From Collinsella sp. CAG:166 (GTDB taxonomy: Bacteria > Actinomycetota > Coriobacteriia > Coriobacteriales > Coriobacteriaceae), in NCBI GenBank assembly GCA_000434535.1, contig FR878666.1, positions 23,117 to 28,631 on the forward strand: a DNA stretch of 5,515 nt. The letters are read 5' to 3'. The notes under the pieces are model-generated. The model did not search any database, had not been told where the DNA came from, and saw only the letters and a list, made by a program, of their open reading frames with translations. A program made the position numbers and the translations under genes. Below, one piece after another: positions 1 to 5,476 of the stretch. How positions within the stretch are numbered: position 1 is the first letter of the stretch; every line of letters begins with the position of its first letter.

Positions 1-78
1 CTCGACGATGTGCGTCGTCGCTTTCAGCCTGGCCCCGTAACGGCCGCGCTTAAGGCCTTTTGCAAAACGCGCTCCTGA
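1..78 (+). CDS. Possible C-terminal end of an unidentified gene (5' truncated by the window)
   Basis: Frame 1 is open from the first base to a TGA at 76-78 and would encode the last 25 residues of a protein, beginning LDDVRRRFQPGP and ending FCKTRS. The other two forward frames hit stops earlier (TAA at 38-40 and at 51-53), so this is the only + frame that stays open up to the repeat element. The fragment is basic and has no motif I recognise, so no function is given. The stop codon lies inside the CTGATG that begins the palindromic element at 75, so the element may have supplied the stop and changed the end of the protein. With only 25 codons this could also be chance, and the true upstream gene could end before the window. 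Confidence 0.35.
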   Translation, partial: LDDVRRRFQPGPVTAALKAFCKTRS

Positions 79-166
79 TGCCCCTTTTATAACTTGCGGT
101 GGAATAGTTCCTGTTTGCGGCAGAATAGGGGCCAAACAGGAACTATTCCACCGCAACTGAAGGGGG
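75..166 (+). repeat. Palindromic intergenic element, copy 1 (24-bp perfect stem)
   Basis: The core is a perfect inverted repeat. The arm at 94-117 (TTGCGGTGGAATAGTTCC, then TGTTTG) is the exact reverse complement of 133-156, around a 15-nt loop (118-132). The left flank CTGATGCCCCTTTTATAA (75-92) and most of the stem recur at 1256-1349. An outer pairing of CCCCTT (81-86) with AAGGGG (160-165) could close the structure and cover the ribosome site of the next gene. The TTATAA at 87-92 resembles a -10 box, but I found no -35 box at a suitable distance. There is no T run after the stem, so it does not look like a terminator. It may be a structured 5' leader, a small non-autonomous mobile repeat, or a DNA-level regulatory palindrome. 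Confidence 0.85.
160..166 (+). promoter_or_regulatory. Ribosome binding site that sets the GTG start of the oxidoreductase
   Basis: AAGGGGG lies 5 nt before the GTG at 172 and forms the 3' edge of palindromic element copy 1. The frame is also open upstream to a TTG at 94, but that TTG is the first base of the hairpin stem and has no ribosome site. The GTG is therefore the better start. Confidence 0.7.
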
Positions 167-171
167 CTGTC

Positions 172-1191
172 GTGGGCCATCGGGATTCATGTGATGATTT
201 GCGTGAGGTTCGTTGGGGCGTTTTGGGCGCTGGGCGCATTTCGCATCGATTTGCATCGTCGCTCAAGGAGGTGGACGGGGCACGGCTTGTGGCTGCCGCC
301 GGTCGCACTCCTTCGCATGTTGAGGAGTTTTGCAGGGCGTTTTCGATTGATGCCGCGCACAGTTATGCCACGGCTGACGATAGCGGCGATGCGGCTTATG
401 ATGCGCTGATTGCCGACCCCGATGTCGACGCAATCTACTTGGCTCTTCCACATGGCATGCATGCGCATTGGGTCTGTCGGGCACTGCGCGCGGGAAAGGC
501 CGTGCTGTGCGAAAAGCCGGCCGTTTTGAATGAAGAAGAGGCCCATGCGATCGCCTCCGCCTCTCGCGAGCGCGGAGTGCTGTTTATGGAGGCGATGAAG
601 AATCGGTTTTGCCCGATGCGCACTCGCGTGAAGGACTTGCTTGCGTCGGGTGAGCTTGGCCGTATTGTCTCGATTGAAAGCGTGCAAAAACTCGATTATG
701 GTGAATCCCCTTCGAGTTATCTGCTCGATCCGTTGCAGGGTGGCTGTCTATATGACATGGGCTGCTATGCGGTCGGGTGGTTTGAGGATTTGCTTGCGGG
801 TGCGTGCGATGTTTCGTCTCGTGAAGTTCGCTGGCGTGACGTATCGGGCGGCCGCGTGGATTGGGCCGATGAGATTCATATGAGCGTCGGCGGCATACCC
901 ATTCATATGGCGTGCGACGGCAAAGCAGCATATGAAAGCCGCTTAACGATTGCCTGCGAGCGGGGCTCGTTGGAAATCGAGCGCCTCCATCGCCCCGAGC
1001 TCGCCCATGTGAAGTACTCCGACGGACGAATGCTCGAAATAAATGCCCCGTTTGAGGTCGATGATTTCTACGGCGAAATCCAGCATGCGACCCAGCTCAT
1101 CCGGGCGGGGAAACTCGAGAGTCCCGTCATGCCCCTTGCCGCCACACAGCGCTGCGCGCGCATTATCGATGCAATCCGTCTAGCCCTCTAG
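172..1191 (+). CDS. Gfo/Idh/MocA-family NAD(P)-dependent oxidoreductase
   Basis: This is a predicted 339-residue cytoplasmic dehydrogenase of the Gfo/Idh/MocA superfamily, which oxidises or reduces sugars, inositols and related polyols with NAD(P). Visible signs are an N-terminal Rossmann fold with the dinucleotide loop in WGVLGAGRIS (residues 15-24), the CEKPA motif (113-117) whose Lys115 is the usual catalytic lysine, an EAMKNRFCP segment (140-148), and the C-terminal-domain motif GGCLYDMGCY (190-199) with Asp195 and Tyr199. The length is normal for the family and both ends look intact. The EAM...RF..P and GG..YDMGCY pattern is closest to the dihydrodiol-dehydrogenase-like branch, but the substrate cannot be read from sequence. 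The start is the GTG after AAGGGGG. No neighbour suggests a pathway. The palindromic element directly upstream may control its expression. Confidence 0.9.
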   Translation: MGHRDSCDDLREVRWGVLGAGRISHRFASSLKEVDGARLVAAAGRTPSHVEEFCRAFSIDAAHSYATADDSGDAAYDALIADPDVDAIYLALPHGMHAHWVCRALRAGKAVLCEKPAVLNEEEAHAIASASRERGVLFMEAMKNRFCPMRTRVKDLLASGELGRIVSIESVQKLDYGESPSSYLLDPLQGGCLYDMGCYAVGWFEDLLAGACDVSSREVRWRDVSGGRVDWADEIHMSVGGIPIHMACDGKAAYESRLTIACERGSLEIERLHRPELAHVKYSDGRMLEINAPFEVDDFYGEIQHATQLIRAGKLESPVMPLAATQRCARIIDAIRLAL

Positions 1192-1255
1192 GACTTGGTG
1201 CTGACGCATAGGGGATCATGACGCTGGCGACCGTGGTACTTGGTGGCCCGCATCT

Positions 1256-1349
1256 CTGATGCCCCTTTTATAAGTTGCGGTGGAATACGGTCTGTTTGCG
1301 CCAAAATAAGGCACCAATAGACCGTATTTCACCGCAACTGATGAGGGGG
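1256..1349 (+). repeat. Palindromic intergenic element, copy 2 (same architecture, re-paired stem)
   Basis: The left flank CTGATGCCCCTTTTATAA (1256-1273) is identical to copy 1. The stem arms are 1275-1298 and 1314-1337 around a 15-nt loop (1299-1313), so the core is again 63 nt. G1274-C1338 and A1273-T1339 extend the stem by two pairs. Four consecutive pairs differ from copy 1 (CGGT/ACCG here, GTTC/GAAC in copy 1) and stay complementary. The imperfect positions are two G.T pairs (1283/1329 and 1294/1318), which would be G.U in a + strand RNA, and one T-C mismatch (1297/1315). CCCCTT (1262-1267) can pair with GAGGGG (1343-1348) over the ribosome site of nfo. Its function is unknown, and the alternatives are the same as for copy 1. 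Confidence 0.85.
1344..1349 (+). promoter_or_regulatory. Ribosome binding site of nfo, at the 3' edge of the repeat element
   Basis: AGGGGG lies 8 nt before the ATG at 1358. As with copy 1, this site is the right end of the palindromic element and could be masked by the CCCC run in the left flank. A second GGAG at 1354-1357 touches the ATG and is too close to serve as the main site. Confidence 0.65.
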
Positions 1350-1357
1350 AGCTGGAG

Positions 1358-2224
1358 ATGCTGACGATTGGGTGTCATCTTTCGACGACGAGGGGCTATC
1401 GGGCAATGGGGGAGACAGCGTTGTCCATTGGCGCCAATACCTTTGCATTCTTTACGCGCAACCCGCGCGGCGGCAAGGCGAAAGACCTTGACATGGATGA
1501 CGTGGCGGCCCTGCGCGAGCTTATGGAGCAAAACGACTTTGGCCCGCTCGTGGCTCATGCCCCGTATACCTATAACCCCTGCTCAGCCAAAGAGCGGGCG
1601 CGCGAGTTTGCCCTGGAGGCCATGGCAGAGGACCTGCGGCGCATGGAGGCGCTGCCCGGCAACTACTACAACTTCCATCCCGGTGCGCATGTGGGGCAGG
1701 GCTCCGACGCCGGCATTCAGATGATTGTCGACACCCTGTGCCAGGTGATGTTTGAGGGCCAGCAGACGACGGTGCTGCTCGAGACCATGGCCGGCAAGGG
1801 TACCGAGGTGGGCCGCAGCTTTGAGGAGCTGGCGTGCATTATCGAGGGCGTTGCCGCCAAGTGCCCAGAGCTGTCCGATAAGCTGGGCGTTTGTTTGGAC
1901 ACCTGCCATGTGAGCGATGCCGGCTACGACATCATCCATGATCTGGACGGCGTACTCGACGAGTTCGACCGCGTGGTGGGTATCGATCGCTTGCATGCCG
2001 TACACATCAACGATTCGAAGAACCCTTGTGGCGCCCATAAAGATCGTCACGAGTGCATCGGCAAGGGATACCTTGGCAGCGAGGAATTTGGTGGCGGTAT
2101 GCAGGTTATGCAGAATATTGTATCGAATGGCCACTTGCGTTCGCTGCCGTTTATTTTGGAGACTCCGAACAAACTTGCAGGTTATGCAGCTGAAATTAGA
2201 CTATTAAGGTCATTGCAGCAGTAA
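1358..2224 (+). CDS. nfo: Endonuclease IV (deoxyribonuclease IV), AP endonuclease of base excision repair
   Basis: This 288-residue protein is a TIM-barrel, tri-zinc endonuclease IV that cuts DNA on the 5' side of abasic sites during base excision repair in the cytoplasm. All nine expected metal ligands can be placed: His67 (VAHAPYTYN), His107 (NFHPGAHVG), Glu142 (VLLETMAGKGTEVG), Asp181 and His184 (CLDTCHVSDAGYD), His216 (HAVHINDSK), Asp229 and His231 (KDRHECIGKGYLG) and Glu268 (FILETPN). These match the E. coli Nfo ligand set in order and spacing. The length is normal and the ATG at 1358 follows AGGGGG. It seems to be its own unit: palindromic element copy 2 precedes it, and the transporter downstream has its own promoter. 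The last codons are AT-rich and contain AGA and AGG, unlike the rest of the gene. Confidence 0.96.
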   Translation: MLTIGCHLSTTRGYRAMGETALSIGANTFAFFTRNPRGGKAKDLDMDDVAALRELMEQNDFGPLVAHAPYTYNPCSAKERAREFALEAMAEDLRRMEALPGNYYNFHPGAHVGQGSDAGIQMIVDTLCQVMFEGQQTTVLLETMAGKGTEVGRSFEELACIIEGVAAKCPELSDKLGVCLDTCHVSDAGYDIIHDLDGVLDEFDRVVGIDRLHAVHINDSKNPCGAHKDRHECIGKGYLGSEEFGGGMQVMQNIVSNGHLRSLPFILETPNKLAGYAAEIRLLRSLQQ

Positions 2225-2285
2225 TGACTGTCACAAAGTAGAGTATTCCATTCACGTTATGGGTTTGTTTCAATCAGTTTTCTCA

Positions 2286-2314
2286 TTGCAGATTCGTAAT
2301 TCCGGGTGCATAAT
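2286..2314 (+). promoter_or_regulatory. Predicted sigma70-type promoter of the amino-acid transporter genes
   Basis: A -35 box TTGCAG (2286-2291) and a -10 box CATAAT (2309-2314) are separated by exactly 17 bp, close to the TTGACA-N17-TATAAT consensus. Transcription would start near 2321, giving a leader of about 50 nt before the ATG at 2372. The spacer after nfo (2225-2285) is AT-rich and shows no clear terminator. Confidence 0.6.
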
Positions 2315-2331
2315 AGCCAACAGTTTTTGCA

Positions 2332-2353
2332 GACCTCTGAATCAAACGAGGTC
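2332..2353 (+). promoter_or_regulatory. Small hairpin in the leader of the binding-protein gene
   Basis: GACCTC (2332-2337) and GAGGTC (2348-2353) form a perfect 6-bp inverted repeat with a 10-nt loop. It falls between the predicted transcription start and the Shine-Dalgarno (2359-2364). It could be a mRNA-stabilising leader hairpin or an operator half-site pair just downstream of the promoter. A 6-bp repeat can arise by chance. Confidence 0.35.
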
Positions 2354-2358
2354 ACCGG

Positions 2359-2364
2359 AAGGAG
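2359..2364 (+). promoter_or_regulatory. Ribosome binding site that sets the start of the binding protein
   Basis: AAGGAG lies 7 nt before the ATG at 2372. The frame is open upstream to 2306, but that upstream start would overlap the predicted -10 box and would put 22 extra residues in front of a normal lipoprotein signal peptide. The ATG at 2372 is clearly preferred. Confidence 0.8.
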
Positions 2365-2371
2365 ACTGATT

Positions 2372-3232
2372 ATGAAGCTGAAGAAGCTTGGCGCATTTGC
2401 CGCCACGGGTGCTATGGCACTCGCCCTTGCTCTGACGGGCTGCGGCTCGTCCAACGCCACCTCTGGTTCTGATGCCGGTTCCAGCAGCTCTGACGACGCT
2501 AAGGTCGAGAAGGTCGACGGCTCCAAGGAGTACGCGCTCGTCAAGGACGGTACGCTGACCGTCGGCACCTCTGCCGAGTACGCTCCGTTTGAGTACAAGG
2601 ATGACAACGGCGATTATCAGGGCTTTGACCTTGAGCTCATCAAGGCTATCGGCGACAAGCTGGGCCTGGATGTCGAGTATGTCAACAATGACTTTGACAC
2701 GCTGGTTCCGGGCGTCGCTTCGGGCGCCAAGTATGACGTTTCCATCGCGGCTATCACCGACACGCCCGAGCGTGAGAAGGAAGTCACTTTCTCTGATTCT
2801 TACTACATGGACGATCAGGCTATCGTGACCAAGGTCGATAACACCGACATCACGGCCGATAACTTCAGCGAGAAGCTCAACAACGCCGACGCTACCATCA
2901 TCGTCCAGTCTGGCTCGACCGCCGAGGCCTTTGCCCAGGAGAACTTCCCGAAGGCCAAGATCGTCCCCTACAAGGACGCCACCGAGTGCTTCAGCGCCCT
3001 GCAGTCCGATAAGGGCGACGCCGTAGTCACCAACCGCTCCGTTGCCAGCCAGCTGACCGCCGAGCAGTTCAACACCTGCCAGACCATCAAGCAGATCAGC
3101 ACCGGCGAGGAGTACGCCATCGCCATCAACCAGGGCAACACCAAGCTCAAGGACGACATCAACCAGGCCATCAAGGACCTGACCGACGACGGTACCGTCG
3201 ACGCCCTCATGGCTAAGTACAATATCAAGTAA
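2372..3232 (+). CDS. Amino-acid ABC transporter substrate-binding lipoprotein (SBP family 3)
   Basis: This 286-residue lipoprotein captures a polar amino acid outside the membrane and delivers it to the permease encoded next. It begins with a basic N-terminus and hydrophobic segment (residues 1-23) ending in the lipobox LTGC, with Cys24 as the lipidation site. A Ser/Gly/Asp-rich linker (25-43) follows. The family 3 fold shows SAEYAPFEY (67-75) and the family signature GFDLELIKAIGDKL (84-97). It also has TDTPEREK (129-136), where Arg134 is the expected carboxylate-binding arginine, VQSGST (178-183) and GDAVVTN (215-221). The last motif normally ends in Asp, which contacts the substrate amino group; here it is Asn221. 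Two further cysteines (206, 236) are present in the mature protein. The exact substrate (Gln, His, Arg, Cys or another) cannot be read from sequence. Confidence 0.93.
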   Translation: MKLKKLGAFAATGAMALALALTGCGSSNATSGSDAGSSSSDDAKVEKVDGSKEYALVKDGTLTVGTSAEYAPFEYKDDNGDYQGFDLELIKAIGDKLGLDVEYVNNDFDTLVPGVASGAKYDVSIAAITDTPEREKEVTFSDSYYMDDQAIVTKVDNTDITADNFSEKLNNADATIIVQSGSTAEAFAQENFPKAKIVPYKDATECFSALQSDKGDAVVTNRSVASQLTAEQFNTCQTIKQISTGEEYAIAINQGNTKLKDDINQAIKDLTDDGTVDALMAKYNIK

Positions 3233-3254
3233 AATAACTACTTGATTGCGCGCG

Positions 3255-3284
3255 GGCCCTTTCCGTTTTGCGGAGAGGGCCTTT
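3255..3284 (+). terminator. Intercistronic hairpin, likely partial terminator or mRNA-stabilising stem
   Basis: An 11-bp stem pairs 3255-3265 (GGCCCTTTCCG) with 3271-3281 (CGGAGAGGGCC), with one T.G pair and a TTTTG loop, followed by TTT at 3282-3284. The T run is short and soon broken by GCGC, so read-through is likely. It sits 23 nt after the binding-protein stop. Such hairpins between binding protein and permease commonly raise the binding-protein share of the transcript. Confidence 0.6.
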
Positions 3285-3295
3285 GCGCTTCTCTT

Positions 3296-3314
3296 GACGG
3301 AGAGCGTTTCCGTC
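3296..3314 (+). other. Second short inverted repeat in the binding protein-permease spacer
   Basis: GACGGA (3296-3301) and TCCGTC (3309-3314) form a 6-bp stem with a 7-nt loop, followed by TCGTTTT. It lies just downstream of the stronger hairpin at 3255-3284. It could add to termination or protect the upstream mRNA, or it may be chance. Confidence 0.3.
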
Positions 3315-3339
3315 TCGTTTTGCCGGCAACTTCTACGAT

Positions 3340-3344
3340 AGGAG
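3340..3344 (+). promoter_or_regulatory. Ribosome binding site that sets the TTG start of the permease
   Basis: AGGAG lies 5 nt before a TTG at 3350. The open frame begins as far up as 3242, but those codons run through the intercistronic hairpin. The first in-frame ATG (3425) falls inside the hydrophobic part of the signal peptide and has no ribosome site. TTG at 3350 is the best start. Confidence 0.7.
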
Positions 3345-3349
3345 CCACC

Positions 3350-4711
3350 TTGTCTCGACTGAACAAAGGGGCCGCGGAGCAGCGTTTTCCACTGTCCGCC
3401 TTGCTCCAAAAGCTAGCCTGCGTCATGGCCGTGGCGCTCGCGCTGGTGTGCGCGGGGGCATATGCGCCCACGACCGCTCAGGCGCTTGAGACCGCAAAGA
3501 TTACCGCCCGACCCAACACCGGTTCGGGCAGCGATGTGGCCGGCGGCACCGAGACGCGCATTACCTGGGAAGTTCAGGCCGATGCCGACGAGGAGCTGAG
3601 CGGTCTTTCCTTGACGTTTGTCGACGGCACGACGTTTGGTACCGATGACACGCGATTGACGATGCTCTCGGGCGAGGACCTCATGGATCGTACGCCCATG
3701 AAGCCCACGTGCAAGGCTGACGGCCAGACGCTCAAGATTGACTTTGGCGAGACGGCGCCTGCCGGCGGCTTTTTCCGTGTCGAGGTTTACGGCGTGACCT
3801 TCCCCGTCGAGGGCGGCGATGAGGCCTTTAGCGGCACCTATACGCTCGCCGACGGGTCGACCAAGAAGATCTCCAAGATTCCGTCGGTGGAGATCAAGGG
3901 CGTGACGGCCTTCGATAACTTCCTGGCTGACCTTAAAGAGCAGCCGTGGGTCGAGGCGTGGAACTCCAATATGTTCCTGCGCCTGTTCCTGAACCCGGTC
4001 ATTTTGGTCCAGAGCCTGCCGATCGTCTTCAAGGGCTTCCTTATGTCGCTCTCGATCGTGCTTGTGGCGTTTCCGCTGGCAATTCCCTTCGGTTTTGCCC
4101 TGTCGCTCATGCGCATCTCTAAGTCGCGCATCCTGCGCTGTCTTGCCGGCATCTATGTGAATATCATTCGCGGTACGCCGGCGTTCCTGCAGATCTATAT
4201 CGCGTTTTTCGGTCTGCCGCTGGCCGGTGTCAAAGTGGACGACTATGTGCTGGGTGTTATCGTCATGGCCATGAACTCGTCTGCGTACTTGTGCGAGATC
4301 TTCCGTGCCGGTATTCAGTCGATCCCCAAGGGCCAAAACGAGGCTGCTCGCTCGCTGGGCATGAATGCCTTCCAGACGCTGCTCTATGTCATGATTCCGC
4401 AGACGTTCCGCAATGTCCTGCCTACGCTGACCAGCGAGTTTATCTTGCTCTACAAGGACACGTCGCTGCTTGCCGCCGTGGGTGTCGTCGAGATCGTCAT
4501 GAACGCCCGCACCATCGTGGCCACGACGGGCTCCATCACGCCGTATGTGGTTGCCGCCCTGTTCTATCTGGTCATTACCCTGCCGCTTGCGCGCTTGGTG
4601 AGCGGTCTTGAGGCGAGGCTTCTGGGGACGGCCGAAACTAAGAAGAAGCGTCCCACCAAGAGCGCCGGACAGGTTGTCGCGACGCCCGCCGATCATATCG
4701 CCGGTCTGTAA
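3350..4711 (+). CDS. Amino-acid ABC transporter permease with an N-terminal extracytoplasmic domain
   Basis: This 453-residue membrane protein is the channel of the importer. Residues 1-45 look like a secretion signal: basic start, hydrophobic core about 22-37, possible cleavage after AQA at 43-45. Residues 46-198 are hydrophilic, rich in Thr, Gly, Asp and Glu, with alternating patterns suggesting beta-strands; I do not recognise this domain. Residues 223-420 form a normal HisM/GlnP-type permease with about five helices (roughly 229-253, 274-292, 299-316, 364-384, 396-417). It has the RGTPAFLQ motif (274-281) and the EAA loop near E331-A-A-R-S-L-G337 that docks on the ATPase. The permease domain should start outside the cell, which fits the fused N-terminal domain. 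A Lys/Arg-rich tail (421-453) is cytoplasmic. Only one permease gene is present, so a homodimer is likely. Typical single permeases are about half this length. Confidence 0.9.
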   Translation: MSRLNKGAAEQRFPLSALLQKLACVMAVALALVCAGAYAPTTAQALETAKITARPNTGSGSDVAGGTETRITWEVQADADEELSGLSLTFVDGTTFGTDDTRLTMLSGEDLMDRTPMKPTCKADGQTLKIDFGETAPAGGFFRVEVYGVTFPVEGGDEAFSGTYTLADGSTKKISKIPSVEIKGVTAFDNFLADLKEQPWVEAWNSNMFLRLFLNPVILVQSLPIVFKGFLMSLSIVLVAFPLAIPFGFALSLMRISKSRILRCLAGIYVNIIRGTPAFLQIYIAFFGLPLAGVKVDDYVLGVIVMAMNSSAYLCEIFRAGIQSIPKGQNEAARSLGMNAFQTLLYVMIPQTFRNVLPTLTSEFILLYKDTSLLAAVGVVEIVMNARTIVATTGSITPYVVAALFYLVITLPLARLVSGLEARLLGTAETKKKRPTKSAGQVVATPADHIAGL

Positions 4712-4716
4712 GGAGG
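4710..4716 (+). promoter_or_regulatory. Ribosome binding site of the ATPase gene, overlapping the permease stop codon
   Basis: AAGGAGG begins within the TAA stop of the permease (4709-4711) and lies 7 nt before the ATG at 4724. This close-to-perfect site suggests that translation of permease and ATPase is coupled. Confidence 0.85.
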
Positions 4717-4723
4717 TTCTATC

Positions 4724-5476
4724 ATGAGCGAAACCAATAACTCGAACGAGGTCGTCGTCAGTATCAAGAATCTCCAGAAGGCCTTTGGCGATAACGTGGT
4801 CCTGCGCGACATCGATCTGGATGTGCACAAGGGTGAGGTCGTTGTGGTCTTGGGCCCCTCGGGCTCGGGCAAGTCGACGATGCTTCGCTGCATTAACCGT
4901 CTTGAGGAGCCCACGAGTGGTTCGATTGTCGTCGAGGGCGTGGATGTGTGCGCCAAGGGCGTCGACCTCAATAAGGTACGTACGCACTTGGGCATGGTGT
5001 TTCAGCAGTTCAATTTGTTCCCGCACCTGTCAGTCAAAAAGAACGTCATGCTCGCGCAGCAAAAGGTGCTCAAGCGCAGCAAGGAAGAGGCCGAAAAGAT
5101 TGCCGTCGAGGAGCTGACCAAGGTCGGTCTTGCCGAGCGTATCGACTTTATGCCGAGCCAGCTTTCGGGCGGTCAGCAGCAGCGCGTGGCCATCGCCCGT
5201 GCCCTGTCGATGAACCCTCACGTCATGCTCTTTGACGAGGCTACGTCGGCGCTCGACCCCGAGCTCGTCCGCGACGTTCTGGGTGTCATGCGCGACCTGG
5301 CACGCGACGGCATGACCATGATCGTCGTGACGCACGAGATGGGCTTTGCCCGCGACGTCGCCGACCGCGTTGTCTTTATGGACGGCGGCGTTATCGTGGA
5401 GGAGGGCACGCCGAGCGAGGTTTTCGACCATCCCAAGAGCGAACGCACCAAGGCGTTCTTGGGCAATATCTCGTAG
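4724..5476 (+). CDS. Amino-acid ABC transporter ATP-binding protein (GlnQ/HisP type)
   Basis: This 250-residue cytoplasmic ATPase drives the importer by binding the EAA loops of the permease. All the nucleotide-binding motifs are intact: Walker A GPSGSGKST (44-52), Q-loop FQQFNLFPH (93-101), signature LSGGQQQR (147-154), Walker B VMLFDEATSALDPE (167-180) with catalytic Glu172, and the switch histidine in VTHEM (202-206). The length and the FNLFPH and HEMGFARDVADR segments are typical of the polar amino-acid subfamily. It has no extra C-terminal regulatory domain. It starts 12 nt after the permease stop and is the last gene of the visible unit. I see no terminator in the 39 nt after its TAG, but the window ends there. 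Confidence 0.97.
   Translation: MSETNNSNEVVVSIKNLQKAFGDNVVLRDIDLDVHKGEVVVVLGPSGSGKSTMLRCINRLEEPTSGSIVVEGVDVCAKGVDLNKVRTHLGMVFQQFNLFPHLSVKKNVMLAQQKVLKRSKEEAEKIAVEELTKVGLAERIDFMPSQLSGGQQQRVAIARALSMNPHVMLFDEATSALDPELVRDVLGVMRDLARDGMTMIVVTHEMGFARDVADRVVFMDGGVIVEEGTPSEVFDHPKSERTKAFLGNIS

Noticed and set aside
60..93. Promoter TTGCAA (60-65) with TATAAC (88-93) in front of the oxidoreductase
   Set aside because: The spacing is 22 bp, too long for a standard promoter, and copy 2 of the element has no matching -35 box at a suitable distance.
94..156. Reading the palindromic element as a rho-independent terminator
   Set aside because: No T run follows the stem on either strand, and both copies lie immediately before start codons rather than just after stops.
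94..171. Upstream TTG start extending the oxidoreductase by 26 residues
   Set aside because: This stretch is the palindromic stem-loop itself, and the same DNA recurs before nfo in a non-coding context. The GTG at 172 has the ribosome site and is followed by a normal family N-terminus.
2244..2250. TATTCCA after nfo as a third, degenerate copy of the palindromic element
   Set aside because: Only seven bases match, and neither the CCGCAA end nor a pairing arm is present.
3294..3339. Internal promoter TTGACG (3294-3299) for the permease
   Set aside because: No -10-like hexamer lies at 16-18 bp. The nearest candidate, TACGAT at 3334-3339, is 34 bp away.
2342..3409. A 355-codon open frame on the - strand opposite the binding protein
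   Set aside because: The protein is a Val/Leu/Gly/Asp-rich low-complexity translation that mirrors the codon pattern of the + strand gene. No family feature was seen.
3413..5026. A 537-codon open frame on the - strand opposite the permease and ATPase genes
   Set aside because: Its translation is rich in Arg, His, Gln and Asp with no recognisable motif, and it runs opposite genes with intact permease and ATPase motifs. It is an antisense shadow of GC-rich coding sequence.
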